Positions 1 to 10,500 are shown, counted from the stretch's first letter. The stretch is 25,000 nt of DNA from Takakia lepidozioides (GCA_030704615.1 JAKLZA010000046.1:1-25000); one strand, 5' to 3'. Notes: generated from the sequence alone by a model not told the origin. A program made the numbers and translations.

Positions 1-618
1 AGTTTGTCACCGAAAGAAGATGAACAAGACAGACAGCGACGAGCAGCATGTCCGCGAATAAGATTTCAATGGCTCTTTGTTACACTCGTGACTGATCGAT
101 TGGTTCACAACATCAGAGAAAGAAACATTTGTCAGTAGTCCCGTAATCTTGAAGATTATGTTGAGAAATCCTGGTGAGTAGTTTGTCGATCATAAAGTTT
201 CCTTTCAGATTTTACAGAGTGACTCAATGGATCAGAATCAAAGCCTTCTGTGCAAATTGTGGATGCAGAAGAGCAGAGTTCACATCGGTGCGGCGCCAAA
301 GAACGGAAGGATAATGATCATGATGCCAGCAAAAGCTAGCAAGCATATCTATGAACGTTGTTCCCCGCAATGTGGATCATGGTGTCCTGCGGGCCATACG
401 GCTTTTCAGGGTTATTGCAACGTAAGATCCTTACGAAACTACTGATTTGATCCTCAAATGACCTTGCTCGGGTCTCTTCGACTTTACAGAAGTGTACCAG
501 TAAGTATTCATAGTTCCCGTTTGCAAACTTCATCTGAAGCGGCTCCTTGGACTTCCGTTTGTAGAGTGCTGTGCTACATGCGACCGAGACCAGATTTTCA
601 GAGGAGGTCAGAAGCTTA
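1..618 (+). repeat. Dispersed direct repeat, copy A (left end at the window edge)
   Basis: This stretch matches positions 9874-10500 almost base for base in the same orientation, with scattered substitutions and small indels; by eye it is more than 90% identical. Both copies start at AGTTTGTCACC and end at GAGGTCAGAAGCT, after which the sequences diverge. The first base of the match is the first base of the window, so this copy may extend further left. On the minus strand both copies share an open stretch of about 42 codons (LLTSSENLVSV... to ...YEYLLVH) with identical amino acids and only synonymous changes. I do not recognise a protein family. No terminal inverted repeats or target duplications are visible, so the type of element is unknown. 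Confidence 0.85.
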
Positions 619-1425
619 ATCATCAGTTAAATCTACTTGCTATGTAAGGACCATGCTCCTCAACACCATTGACTATGCCCCAAGGCTATACCGGTTTCGG
701 TCATCGACACCCCGCAGGGTGCTTGGGATCGTGTAACGAATGAACAGGGTGTCAGTCGTGGAGGGTACCCCGATGGAGGCTGCTCCGTCTGTGTCTGTTT
801 AGGAGGCGTTATGGCAGCAGCGGCTTGTTTTGAGACATTGACTCCTCTGCTTGGTTTTGTAATGCAACGATTGGATGCGTCACATAATGCTGCAGAGGGA
901 TTCTCCAGGCTGTGAAGCCGAATTTTTGTGTGGCCCCGACCTGCATCCAAGACCCTTGCAATATCTGGAGAAGCTGAGCAATTGTAAGGAGTGGATCTCA
1001 CAAGGTTTATCCTTGGTGTCACTCTCCAGCTCCATATGTTGGAAAAGTTTACTCAGGTGGATAGTTCTTTATGGTGAATTACTCTCTTCTTCAATGGAAT
1101 TTGGCAAGAAAAAATCACTTATCCAGTATGAATCCTGTGTACCGATGACAATCGATTTGATTACTGGTGAAAGGCTGGGTTAGACATGTTGTGGGAACCA
1201 TGGCGACTCCAGCACTACTACTCTCTCTCTCCAAATGCAACACAAATGGGACACACATGGCTTGATTGTTACTACCGTTGGGCAGTGAGAGAGAAGGGAG
1301 GTTACACCAGCATTGCTCAATAAGGATCAGGTCAATCAGGAGCTAGAGATCTGTGAGTAAGCCTTTATACAGTCAGGCGATGGGAAGCTGGAAAAGTTTT
1401 CATGTAACTGGTTCTTTGCATGCAG
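619..1425 (+). pseudogene. Decayed OSB-like N-terminal region (OB fold) upstream of PPR1
   Basis: Broken coding traces sit here between repeat A and the recognisable exons that follow. An ATG in a plant-like context (GTTATGGCAGCAGCG, about 811) opens 34 codons before a stop. About 920-935 a short WPRPA trace resembles the WPRP-type start of the OB-fold region in organellar single-stranded-DNA-binding (OSB) proteins. About 1231-1275 an HTWLD-like trace resembles the TTWIDL strand of that fold. Stops and frameshifts separate these traces. The assignment leans on the much clearer PDF-motif exons at 1426-1888 and on the matching location of an OB-like segment in unit 2 (9581-9850). By itself this stretch could be non-coding. 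Confidence 0.3.
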
Positions 1426-1888
1426 GTGATCCAATGAACAAAGACCAGCTCTGGCAAGACTTATTCACGGACCCTTCACAATGGTGGGACACCAGGTTTG
1501 AGAAGGTGGGTTATCCTAAATGAGGATGGAAAAGTTTGTCAATAAAGGATTGGTGATTGAATCTGCAAAAGTAGTTCTGAGTGCTGCTATCACTATAGGA
1601 GGTTATTCAAGGTTTTTCCCAGTTACTTGAAAGATCCTTAGGGCTTTGGTGGTTCTAGCGTGGTCTAAGCAAGGCTGTGGTTCTAGTTATGGCTACTAAG
1701 ATCTTCCACTGGTGATTTTTACAGAGAAGCCTACCAGAGTATAAGCGCAGAAGCAAGGTCCTTTGGATTGAGTCCAAGCCACCTTGGGAGAAAACTGAGC
1801 TTTTTGCTATGATGCAAGGTCAAGCACAATCTGGTAATGCTTCTATTGTCAATGTCCATCATGGAGCTCCTGGACGAGAATGCAATAG
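1426..1888 (+). pseudogene. Two OSB-like PDF-motif exons upstream of PPR1 (unit 1)
   Basis: Exon A spans 1426-1505 (80 nt) between TGCAG and GTGGGT. It encodes LWQDLFTDPSQWWDTRFEK, the first half of the PDF motif of plant OSB proteins (W..F..P..WWDNR..K). Intron 1506-1724 (219 bp, GT...ACAG) separates it from exon B, 1725-1888 (164 nt). Exon B continues in frame with LPEYKRRSKVLWIESKPPW, the second half of the motif (PDFKHK...LWI....PPW), and then a linker ending in VHHGAPGRECN. Both exons are free of stops. From exon B a donor (TAG|GTATTG) could join the acceptor CATGTAG|GATGG at 2218, but that junction runs into a TGA ten codons on and is out of frame with PPR1. I therefore call the unit broken. 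In OSB proteins this motif binds single-stranded DNA in organelles; any function here is inference. Confidence 0.6.
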
Positions 1889-2199
1889 GTATTGATTTGA
1901 TGATTCTGAAGGGTTGCAACTCAGACAGAAATGAAATGGTGCTTTATAACGTCCGCGGAAACCTCATAGAGCTTATGGGACATAATGGAAGAAAACATGA
2001 GAGAGGAAACAAAACCAAAGCCAAGAATAAGAACTATTGTTCGAGGGATTGTCTAAGGGACAGAGAAAGGTTGGTACAATTTATTCGAAGTAGATATCTA
2101 CTGTGGTTTGTAACCCTGCTAGTATGTAGCAACAAAAGAAGAGATCTTCCTTTCAAGCATGTAGGAACTTTGAAAGTTTGGATGTGAAGGATTTAAACT

Positions 2200-4401
2200 A
2201 TGGTTTTAAGGCATGTAGGATGGCAGGATTCAATCGGCCACACAGCATTTGAGAGAGGTCCAAGAGAGAGAGTCAGCAAGAACTCATCTGGCACTTGTGA
2301 CTATCAGAGGACACAATGCAAGGGAGAACGACTGAAAGAGGGGCTGCACACTTTGGACCAACAAGGCATCCAAGCAGACTCAAAAACTTATGCCTGCACC
2401 TTGCAGGCGTGCATCAAGACGAATGACCTAGCAGAGGGAAGGAAGGTGCATGCCCATATTATCAAAAGTGGATTGAAGCCAAACGTCTTTCTACTGAACA
2501 CCCTGGTAAACATGTATGCCAAGTGTGGGAGCTTGGTGGATGCGCGCCAAGTATTTGAGAAAATACATAAACGTAACTTATTTACTTGGACTATTATGAT
2601 AGCAGGATATACCAAGTGCGGATGTGCTAGAGAAGCTTTTGAGATCTACGAGCAAATGATATGCGAAAAGGTGACACCTGACAAGGTCACTTTTATCTGT
2701 GTTCTCAACGCGTGTGCCGGACTAGGAGCCCTGCAAGAAGGCAAAAAAGTTCATGCTGCCATCATCAAAGCTGGGATTCTGCCAGATATCATTCTGGAGA
2801 CAGCCCTGGCTGGCATGTATGCCAAATGTGGAAGTGTGTTTGATGCACGCCATGTTTTTGACAGCATGGCTGAGAGAGATGTGGTTTCATGGAACACTAT
2901 GATAGCAGGATATGCTCAGGATGGGTGTGGTAGACAGGCTTTACAGATCTATGAACAAATGCAGAGGGAGAGAGTGACACCCGACAAGGTGACGTTCATT
3001 GGTGTTCTCAATGCTTGTTCGAGCCTAGGAGTCCTTGAGGAGGGCAAAAATGTCCATGCTGAGATCATCAAAGCTGGAATTCCCACAGATATGATTCTGG
3101 AGACTGCCCTGGTCGACATGTATGCCAGATGCGGGAGCATGAATGATGCAGATCAAGTCTTCCACACAATGTCTAAGCGTGATGTGGTCTCATGGAGCAC
3201 TATGATCGCAGGATGTGCCCAGCATGGGTGTGGTAGGGAGGCTTTTGAGATCTATGAGAAAATGATACAGAAAGGGGTGATGCCCATCAAAGTTACATTC
3301 ATTGGTGTTCTCAATGCATGTGCCAGTCTAGGAGCCCTTGATAAAGGGAAAGAGATTCATGCTGACATCATCAGTGCTGGCATGGCGGGAGATACTGTTC
3401 TGGATACGGCTCTTATTGACATGTATGCCAAATGTGGGAGCATGAAAGACGCGCTCCGAGTGTTCACTAATATGATTAACCGAGATGTGGTCTCATGGAG
3501 TGCGATGATTGCAGGATATGCTCATCTTCAGTGTGGCAGGGAGGCATTCCAGATCTATAAGGAAATGATACAGGAAGGGATGACGCCCAACAAGATCACA
3601 TTCATTTCTGTTCTCAATGCATGTGCTGGCCTGGCAGCCCTTGAAATCGGCAAAGAGGTCCATGCTGACATCATCAAAGCCGGTATCGGCCCCGACATCA
3701 TTCTGGAGACAGCCCTTACAGATATGTATGCCAAATGTGGGAGCATAAAGGATGCTTGGCTAGTGTTCGAGAATATGGCTCAACGAAATGTGTTGTCATG
3801 GAATGCCATGATCACAGGGTATGCTCAGAATGGGTGTGGTAGTGAGGCCCTCCAACTATTCGAACAAATGCAACATGAAGGCTTGAAGCCAGACGGTATC
3901 ACCTTTGTAGGTCTTTTCTCTGCATGTAGCTATGTGGGCCTAGTAGACGAAGGTTTTCACTATTTTTGTGCCATGACTCAAGAGTATGGCCTCACTCCTG
4001 CAGTGGAGCATTTTGGCTGCATGGTGGACCTCCTTTGCCGAGCAGGGCGAGTGGATGAAGCCGAGGATTTCATTCACAAAATGCCAATCAAATCAGATGC
4101 TGGGGTGTGGCGGGCACTGCTTGCTGCCTGCAGACTTCATGGTGATTTGGAGGTAGCTGAACGTGCGGCAGAGAACATTATCAACAGGGATCCACACCAG
4201 CCTGCAGGTAATGTGTTGTTTTCCAACATCTGTGTAGCAGCCGGGAGGTGGGAGGATAGTGCAATTGTGAGAAAATTGATGGAGGACATAGATGTCAAAC
4301 AGGAGCCAGGGCACAGCTGCGTAGAGACTGACAACCAGCTGCATACATTCATCGTAGAGAACACATCACATCCACAAATCGAGGAATTCAATGCTGGCTG
4401 A
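2200..4401 (+). CDS. PPR1: PLS-class pentatricopeptide repeat protein, DYW domain lost by frameshift
   Basis: The frame encodes 733 aa. An N-terminal region of about 60 residues precedes tandem P-L-S triplets from about residue 61 to 600. Each triplet is about 101 aa, with repeated pieces [20 protein letters not shown] and [12 protein letters not shown]; there are five HA.II-type units. An E domain follows from about residue 636 (VWRALLAACRLHG) to HPQIEEFNAG. Proteins of this class bind organellar RNA in a sequence-specific way and usually direct C-to-U editing through a C-terminal DYW deaminase. Here the frame ends just where ELKRLS is expected. The codons CTGAAGAGATTGTCT lie one base out of frame at about 4397-4411, so a single-base deletion seems to have cut off the end, and no DYW domain is recognisable downstream. 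The ATG at 2200 lies within the presumed intron upstream of the conserved acceptor at 2218, so the start is uncertain. The gene may be a non-editing PPR protein or a young pseudogene. Confidence 0.85.
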   Translation: MVLRHVGWQDSIGHTAFERGPRERVSKNSSGTCDYQRTQCKGERLKEGLHTLDQQGIQADSKTYACTLQACIKTNDLAEGRKVHAHIIKSGLKPNVFLLNTLVNMYAKCGSLVDARQVFEKIHKRNLFTWTIMIAGYTKCGCAREAFEIYEQMICEKVTPDKVTFICVLNACAGLGALQEGKKVHAAIIKAGILPDIILETALAGMYAKCGSVFDARHVFDSMAERDVVSWNTMIAGYAQDGCGRQALQIYEQMQRERVTPDKVTFIGVLNACSSLGVLEEGKNVHAEIIKAGIPTDMILETALVDMYARCGSMNDADQVFHTMSKRDVVSWSTMIAGCAQHGCGREAFEIYEKMIQKGVMPIKVTFIGVLNACASLGALDKGKEIHADIISAGMAGDTVLDTALIDMYAKCGSMKDALRVFTNMINRDVVSWSAMIAGYAHLQCGREAFQIYKEMIQEGMTPNKITFISVLNACAGLAALEIGKEVHADIIKAGIGPDIILETALTDMYAKCGSIKDAWLVFENMAQRNVLSWNAMITGYAQNGCGSEALQLFEQMQHEGLKPDGITFVGLFSACSYVGLVDEGFHYFCAMTQEYGLTPAVEHFGCMVDLLCRAGRVDEAEDFIHKMPIKSDAGVWRALLAACRLHGDLEVAERAAENIINRDPHQPAGNVLFSNICVAAGRWEDSAIVRKLMEDIDVKQEPGHSCVETDNQLHTFIVENTSHPQIEEFNAG

Positions 4402-5298
4402 AGAGATTGTCTGTCCCCACAATGCTCCCTGGAAGATATGATGTTGCCCCATGTAAGTACAAGACCTTGCAAATTTGAACCGATGGCCATTTCAGACTGT
4501 AGCAGCAACAGCAGATATGGTGCGCATCACAGAGGTGATGACACGATGAACATACGACGGAGAGACGATGAAGCGAAAGAGACACAAGGCGGAGGAGAGA
4601 GGTGAAGAGAAGACAAAGTAGAAGACATAGACACATGCAGAGAGAGAGATTACAAAATGAACCATGCTTGGGCCACTTCAGAATCGAACCAAGACTGGAA
4701 AATCAAAGCCTACAGCCATGAAGTGGCTCATCACCAATTCGTTATTCCATGAGCTGAAGTACAGAACTGCTCTGCAAAGCTGCCATGGAGAAAACACGAG
4801 TTGGAGAAACAAACCACTACAAGGAAGAGTCGCCTTGCAATTTGTAAGGCTGTTGCGCGGACGCGGAAGCCAGATGTGAACGCCGTGGGTGATTGTTCTC
4901 CTGAACTTGGGCTTCAGTACTATGGTCTTGCAACCTTAGTGGCCGAAGGTTACAAGAGCAACAATTATTGCACCTTACCAAGCAGTTTCACAAAAATTTC
5001 AACCTCTCCATCATGATGACACAAAGGTCTTTTCCATTGTATACATAAGTCCCACTCTCTGACAAGCGGATGAGATCTTCCAAAGCATCAACGGCAAATG
5101 GCCTGTGAACGAAGTGTAGATAATTCAACAGATGTTGATGTTTTTTTCCAAACATTGAACAAGCTAATTTTTCAAGGAAAGCTTTGTGTCCATGGTCAAA
5201 ACATCAAAGATGCATGGAAGCAGAGCAAGATATAACCATACTTTGAGCTCCTTTTGTGTTTCAGGCAACACACTTTTTTTTCATGCATGTTGTTTGTT
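4402..5298. other. Intergenic, between the 3' ends of PPR1 and PPR2
   Basis: PPR1 and PPR2 point towards each other across this stretch. About 30 codons after the PPR1 stop may be decayed E/DYW sequence in the shifted frame (LKRLSV, then GRYDVAP). Beyond that I see only short frames in unsupported contexts. I see no RNA gene and no clear element. Confidence 0.6.
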
Positions 5299-5674
5299 TC
5301 ACCAATATTCCCATAAGAACAAAACCCATCTTGTAAGTGGTGGATGTGGTGGATGTCCCTTACAACAAATGCTCTCAGCGCCATCTTTGAGATGAACTTG
5401 TTGACATGTGGCAGTGACCACATACTCAATGGTTCTCGATGATATGGATAGATGTCCTTGGGGGCATGCAAATGAGCCCAAAAGACATGGCCAGCTTCTC
5501 ACTGTGGTAACAATGACAAGTTTTCTTTTGCTCCCCCTCCACATCATGCAATGCAAAGCTATGTACCTGGCCCAGTTTGTGTGCCCAGACAGTCTCTTCA
5601 GCTCTGCATAGATTTCATCAATTTCTGGGTATAAGTTGTCTTCTACACCAAATGTATAGGCCAGGTTGTCGACC
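5299..5674 (-). pseudogene. Decayed E+/DYW domain of PPR2, in several frames
   Basis: Read on the minus strand, this is the missing C-terminus of PPR2 broken by frameshifts. In order it shows RRCIEVDNLAYTF and EIYAELKRLSGH (E/E+ region), HDVEGEQKK and YHSEKLAMSFGL (the HxE active-site segment of the DYW deaminase), a degraded CGHCHMST (zinc-site CxxC region), KFISKMALRAFVVRD, and HHLQDGFCSYG. It ends with EYW and a TGA at 5301-5299. These pieces lie in three different frames, with an in-frame stop between some of them. The family and active-site segments are clear, but no continuous deaminase can be made. Compare the intact domain of PPR3 at 11064-11400. Confidence 0.85.
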
Positions 5675-8417
5675 TCAATGCATCTGCGTCCTGGCTCTTT
5701 TCGCACCCCTCTCTCCTCCATCATTTTCCCATTTGTAAGTTGCACCATAGACATTTGAAAGTTGCACATAGGTTGGGGCATGCTGTCGATCCCACTCGAG
5801 AAGGCACTTCGTCGCATATTCTGCTAGATCCACATTGTCATGAATTCGGCAGGCACCAAGCAAGGCCCCCCAAACCCCACCATCTGGTTCAATGGGCATT
5901 TTATTAATGAAGTCTTGTGCCTCATTCAATCGCCCTCCACGACCAAGGAGGTCCACCATACAGCCGAAATGACCCACTGTAGGAGTGAGGCCATAATCCT
6001 GTCTCATAGAATCAAAATAGTGACAGCCTTCATCCACTAAGCCCACATGACTACAAGCACAAAGAAGACATATAAAGGTGATGACGTCTGGTTTGAAGCC
6101 TTTATTTTGCATTTCTTCGAAAAGTTGGAGTGCCTCTTTCCCCAACCCTTGCTGAGCATATCCTCCAATCATCACATTCCATGAGACCACATTTCGTTGT
6201 GGCATACTGTCAAATACTCGACGTGCATCCTGTATGCTCCCACATTTGCTATACATGTCAGCAAGTGCAGTCTCAAGAATGATATCGGGTGCAATTCCAG
6301 CTTTGATGATGTCTGCATGGACACCTTTTCCCTTTTCCAAGGCTGCCAGGCTGGCACATGCATGGAGGACACAAATGAAAGTGATATTGTTGGGTGTTAC
6401 CCCCTCCTGATTCATTTGTTCATATATTTCCAAAGCCTCCATACCACACCCATGCTGAGCATATGCCGCGACCATTGCTGTCCATGAGACCACATTTCGA
6501 TCAGCAATATTGTCAAAGACTTGCCGTGCATCTTTTATGCTCCCACATTTGGCATACATGTCAAGAAGAGTATTCTCCAAATTTATATATGATGCAATTC
6601 CAGCTTTGATAATGTCAGCATGAACCCCAATACCCTTTTCCAGGGAACCTATGCTAGCACAAACATTGAGGATGCAAATGAATGTGACTCTATCAGGCAT
6701 CACTCCTTCACATGTCATTTGTTCATATACGTCAAAAGCCTCCCTAACCCATCCATGCTGACCATATCCTGCGATCATCGCATTCCATGAACGAACATTT
6801 CGTTCAGCCATGTTGTCAAACACTCGTCGTGCATCCTTTATGCTCCCACATTTGGCATATGTCTCAACAAGAACTGTTTCCAGAATGATATCCGGCACAA
6901 TTCCAGCTTTGACGATGTCAGCATGGACCTCTTTGCCCTTTTCCATGGCTGCAAGGCTGGCACATGCATTAAGAATACTAATGAACGTAACCTTGTTGGG
7001 GATGACCCCTTTCTGTATCATCTGGTCGTATATATGGAAGGCCTCCTTCCCACACCCAAGTTGAGCATATCCTGCAATCATTGTGCTCCAGGACACAACA
7101 TCTCGTTCAACCATATTGGCAAAAACTTCACTCGCATCCTTCATGCTCCCACATTTGGCATACATGTTGACAAGGGCAGTCTCCAAAATGCTATCTGTAG
7201 CTATTCCAGCGATGATGATGTCAGCATGGATCTCTTTGCCCTTTTCCAGGGCTCCTCGGTGGGCACAAGCATTGAGAACACAAATAAACGTTACTTTGTC
7301 AGGTGTAACACCTTCATCTATCATCTGCTCATAGATCTCGAAAGCCTCCCTACCAAACCCATGCTGGGCATATCCTGCCGTCATTGCATTCCATGAGACC
7401 ACATTTCGTTTAGCCATATTGTCAAATACTTTACGTGCATCCTGCATGCTCCCACATTTAGCATACATGTCAACAAGGGCAGTCTCCAGAATGACATCTG
7501 GCGCACTTCCAGCTTTGATGATGTGAGCATGTACCCCTTTGCCCTTCTCCAGGTCTCCTAGGCTGGCACATGCATTCAGAATGCATGTGAACGTGACCCT
7601 GTCAGGCGTCACCCCTTCATGTATCATTTGGTCAAAGATCTTGAAAGCCTCTCCACTATATCCATGCTGACTATATCCTGCGATCATTGCATTCCATGAG
7701 ACCACATTTCGTTCGGACATATTGTCAAACACTTGGCGTGCATCCCTTAAACTCCCGCATTTGGCATACATATCAGCCAGGGCAGTCTCAAGAATGATAT
7801 CTGGTGAAATTGCAGCTTTGATGATGTCAGCATGAACCTCGCTGCCCTTTTGAAGGGCTCTTAGCCTGGCACACGCATTGAGAACACAAACGAATGTTAC
7901 CTTGTCAGGAATCACCCTTTCCCGGATCATTTGCCCATAAATTTTCAAAGCCTCCTCACCATACCCATGCCTGGCATAACCTGCTATCATTATAGTCCAC
8001 GTGAACAAATCTCGTTGCAGCATTTTCTCAAACACTCGACGTGCATCCACCATGCTCCCACACTTGGCATACATCTTCACAAGTGTGTTCAGTAGAAAGA
8101 GGTTTGGGTCGAATCCACATTGGATAATATGGGCGTGCACCTGCTTTCCCTTTGCTAGATCTTTCATTTTGATGCACTCCTGCAAGACACAGATGTACAT
8201 ACTGGAGTCTGCCAGAATGCATCCACGGTTCAAAATCTGCAGGTCCTCTTGGACTCCTCCTACCTTCTGTGGTGTCCGTTCACAACCATGAGTACCAGAA
8301 GAGTTCTGGTTAACTCCCTCTCTTGGCGCTCTTTTAAAAACAGTAGTGGCGGAGATGCTTTTCCTTCTGCCATTCTGATGTCCACCAAACCACTGTCTCT
8401 GATCCAACCCTGGTATC
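5675..8417 (-). CDS. PPR2: long PLS-class pentatricopeptide repeat protein, truncated in the E domain
   Basis: An open frame of about 910 codons from the acceptor CATGCAG|GATACC at 8418/8417 to a stop at 5675. After about 68 residues it carries seven P-L-S units of about 101 aa (markers [63 protein letters not shown]), two more than PPR1 or PPR3. The E1 domain starts at about residue 844 ([13 protein letters not shown]). At YKWEN the frame leaves the E domain and ends with 15 unrelated residues; the rest of E, E+ and DYW lies out of frame at 5299-5674. No in-frame ATG occurs before about residue 70, so a normal N-terminus needs upstream exons. Spliced to the exons at 8628-9135 the frame is continuous. 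As a protein it would bind RNA but lack its own deaminase. It may instead be a pseudogene. Confidence 0.85.
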
Positions 8418-8627
8418 CTGCATGAATCAGAAGTTTGAATTACAAACTTTTACATTCAAAAACACAGAATATATCTCAAGCACTTCAATGAAAGATTCTT
8501 CTCATACAAACAGGCTCATTTCTACATACCAACAGGTATCCAAAGCCACTCCAGTCCTCCACTTTGAAAATCAACTCTACCAATTCTGTATGTTTCAGAA
8601 GGAAAACCTATATAACCAATACAATAC
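8418..8627 (-). other. Predicted intron between OSB-like exon B and PPR2
   Basis: On the minus strand the donor is CCCAACAG|GTATTG and the acceptor is TTCATGCAG|GATACC, giving a 210-bp intron. Joining restores an AGG codon and keeps the frame from exon B into PPR2. Units 1 and 3 show the same acceptor word (CATG[C/T]AG|GAT..CAGG), and unit 1 keeps the same donor. This supports a real ancestral splice junction. Confidence 0.5.
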
Positions 8628-9135
8628 CTGTTGGGTGTTCCACCTGGAGCTCCATGATGTACATCAGCATTAAGACCAGAAGATGGTGCTCGACCTTTGT
8701 GCATCATGGTAGATACGCGTGCTTTCACCCCAGGGGCGTTCAACCCATTGCAACCCAACGGATCTTCTTTGGGCCCTTCTGTCTGAAATATCATGATGGT
8801 TTCTCTGTGAAAAAACACCAATGGCTTCAACCACTGTGTTGCACACCACTAAAGCTGCAATGATCTTCAAATCACCGGAATAACATACTTCTACTACCGT
8901 GCTAGTACCAATAAGAGCAGCTGTTGCTTCTTCCAATGCCAAAAGAGCAACTCTCTATTATATGTGAGCAACTAGAGATACAGTACAGACCAAAAAACAT
9001 CATCATGCCATGTTCAATGACAAGTGCCATCTTTCATGTCCTAAATGGTGATAGCCTCAACCCTGTCTTCCCACCAGTGCAAAGGGTCTGTGAAGAACTC
9101 CTGCCAGAGCCCTTCTTTGCTCATCATTGCTTGAC
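8628..9135 (-). CDS. Two OSB-like PDF-motif exons, in frame with PPR2 (unit 2)
   Basis: Exon A is 9135-9056 (80 nt, the same length and phase as in units 1 and 3). It encodes GLWQEFFTDPLHWWEDRVE, a good match to the first half of the PDF motif of OSB single-stranded-DNA-binding proteins. Its donor would be the rarer GC (GAG|GCTATC). Exon B is 8782-8628 (155 nt) after ATTTCAG; it encodes LGCNGLNAPGVKARVSTMM and then VHHGAPGGTPN. The LWI....PPW core of the motif is worn here (LGCNGLNAPGV), yet there is no stop and both phases agree. A through-reading A-B-PPR2 protein is therefore possible. Known OSB proteins work in organelle DNA maintenance; fusion to a PPR array is my inference. The alternative is a silent remnant that is still open by chance. 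Confidence 0.5.
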
Positions 9136-9457
9136 CTGCTGCAAGGAAGAATTAGCCAAACATGAAGAACATTGTCAGTCTTTGTTGAGGGGTGTTAGTT
9201 CTGACACATAGACCTTTATTATCTTCTGAGCGAGCACAAAACGATCACGCTGAACTGAGAAAAATTCCTGCCAAGACCATGAGAATTTGGGCATTGCTGC
9301 AGTCTCTGCTGACGAGTTCCAGTCCTTAAAACTAGATCTTAAGCAGCTACATGACTGACGCGCGGTTTATTGAAGATGCTACTGTACGCTTTTTATACTA
9401 ACAACCTTCTCTGTTCCCTCGCCCCCCCCTTCCTCAAGGTAAAATGTGGCTGACAGT

Positions 9458-9565
9458 GCAATCACAGAGACACATCTGTATCGATTGGAGGCTAGGGTGA
9501 CACTGCTGGAAGAAACCAACATACTTGAATGTCGAGACCTGTCTGCGGTGTCCCTGAAGGCTGGG
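9458..9565 (-). other. Block shared by units 2 and 3 upstream regions
   Basis: Positions 9458-9565 align with 14419-14530 in the same orientation relative to their PPR genes. Shared words include GCAATCACAG, AAACCAACAT/AAACCAATAT, GACCTGTCTG-like text and CCCTGAA. This shows that the duplicated unit reaches at least this far upstream of the PPR frames. On the minus strand it may be an exon after TTCAG, but the reading frame is uncertain. Confidence 0.5.
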
Positions 9566-9580
9566 GAGACGTCAGAGCGA

Positions 9581-9850
9581 TCAGTCGCAAGGATCTGGGG
9601 TCCGATAATGCCAAGTTGGATTCCCACTTGAGCTCCACAGCTTGGTCTTTTCGTCTGATGCATAATGTGAGGCCCATCGCTCACTCCCGGTAGTATTCAG
9701 GATCTTATAGGGTGTCTTGCCTGCGCATCTAGAGGCGCACAGGAGCTCGCTGCCATCTGTGCCCGTCAGAGAGACAATCGCATTTGCCATGTTAACCCGT
9801 TCCTTTGGTCTTTCAACAGAGGAGCTGCGTATCTACTCTCGGCAACTTAG
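9581..9850 (-). pseudogene. OB-fold-like segment upstream of the unit 2 PDF exons
   Basis: On the minus strand VERPKERVNMANAIVSLTGT resembles the start of the OB fold in plant OSB proteins (WPRP.EIP..ANSV.LIGTVG). It is followed by a KTPYKI strand and KTKLW. The frame ends at 9581. An ATG at 9790 sits within this stretch (MANAIVSL). Further down, around 9245-9290, SWSWQEFFS....RDR may be another worn PDF half-motif. I cannot place splice sites with confidence. The assignment rests on motif resemblance plus position in front of the clear PDF exons. Confidence 0.35.
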
Positions 9851-9873
9851 CCTAAGACAAAATTTTCCTCCAC

Positions 9874-10500
9874 AGTTTGTCACCGAAAGAAGATGAACAA
9901 GACAGACAGCGACGAGCAGCATGTCCGCGAATAAGATTTCAATGGCTCTTCGTTAAACTCGTGACTGATCGATTGGTTCACAACATCAGAGAAAGAAAGA
10001 TTTGTTAGTAGTCCCGTAATCTTGAAGATTATGTTGAAGTTTATGGGAATCCTAGTGAGTAGTTTGTCGATCATGAAGTTTCCTTTTAGATTTTACGGAG
10101 TGACTCAATGGATCAGAATCAAAGCCGTCTGTGCAAATTTTGGATGCAGAAGAGCAGAATTCACATCGGTGCGCGCCAAAGAACGGAAGGATAATGATCA
10201 TGATGCCAGCAATGGCTAGCAAGCATATCTATGAACGTTGTTCCCCGCAATGTGGATAGTGTCCTGCGGGCCAGATGGTTTTTCAGGTATTGGAACGTAA
10301 GATCCTTACGAAACTTCTGTTTTGATCTTCAAATGACCCGAGTGTATCATGCTCGGGTCTCTTCGACTTTAAATGTACCAGCAAGTATTCATAGTTCCCG
10401 TTTGCGAACTTCATCTGAAGCGGCTCCTTGGACTTCCGTTTGTAGAGTGCTGTGCTACATGCGACCGAGACCAGATTTTCAGAGGAGGTCAGAAGCTCAA
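9874..10500 (+). repeat. Dispersed direct repeat, copy B
   Basis: This is the second copy of the repeat at 1-618, in the same orientation, from AGTTTGTCACC to GGTCAGAAGCT. Differences are point changes and small indels: for instance extra bases near 10035 (TTGAAGTTTATGG) and near 10340 (GAGTGTATCATG), and losses near 10257. The copies lie about 9.9 kb apart and bracket PPR1 and PPR2. The minus-strand frame SSENLVSVACSTALYKRKSK and FANGNYEYLLVH is identical in both copies, then differs around an indel and rejoins at SFEDQ and SFVRILR. Confidence 0.85.

Noticed and set aside
660-1022. A 120-codon minus-strand frame upstream of PPR1
   Set aside because: It has no family features and low-complexity composition, and it lies opposite plus-strand traces that fit the OSB-like unit better.
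5299-5817. A 172-codon minus-strand frame that could pass for a separate small gene
   Set aside because: Its first part (MEERGVRKEPGRRCIEVD) is the E/E+ region of PPR2 shifted in frame and its end is the DYW terminus in another frame. It is a fragment of PPR2, not an independent gene.
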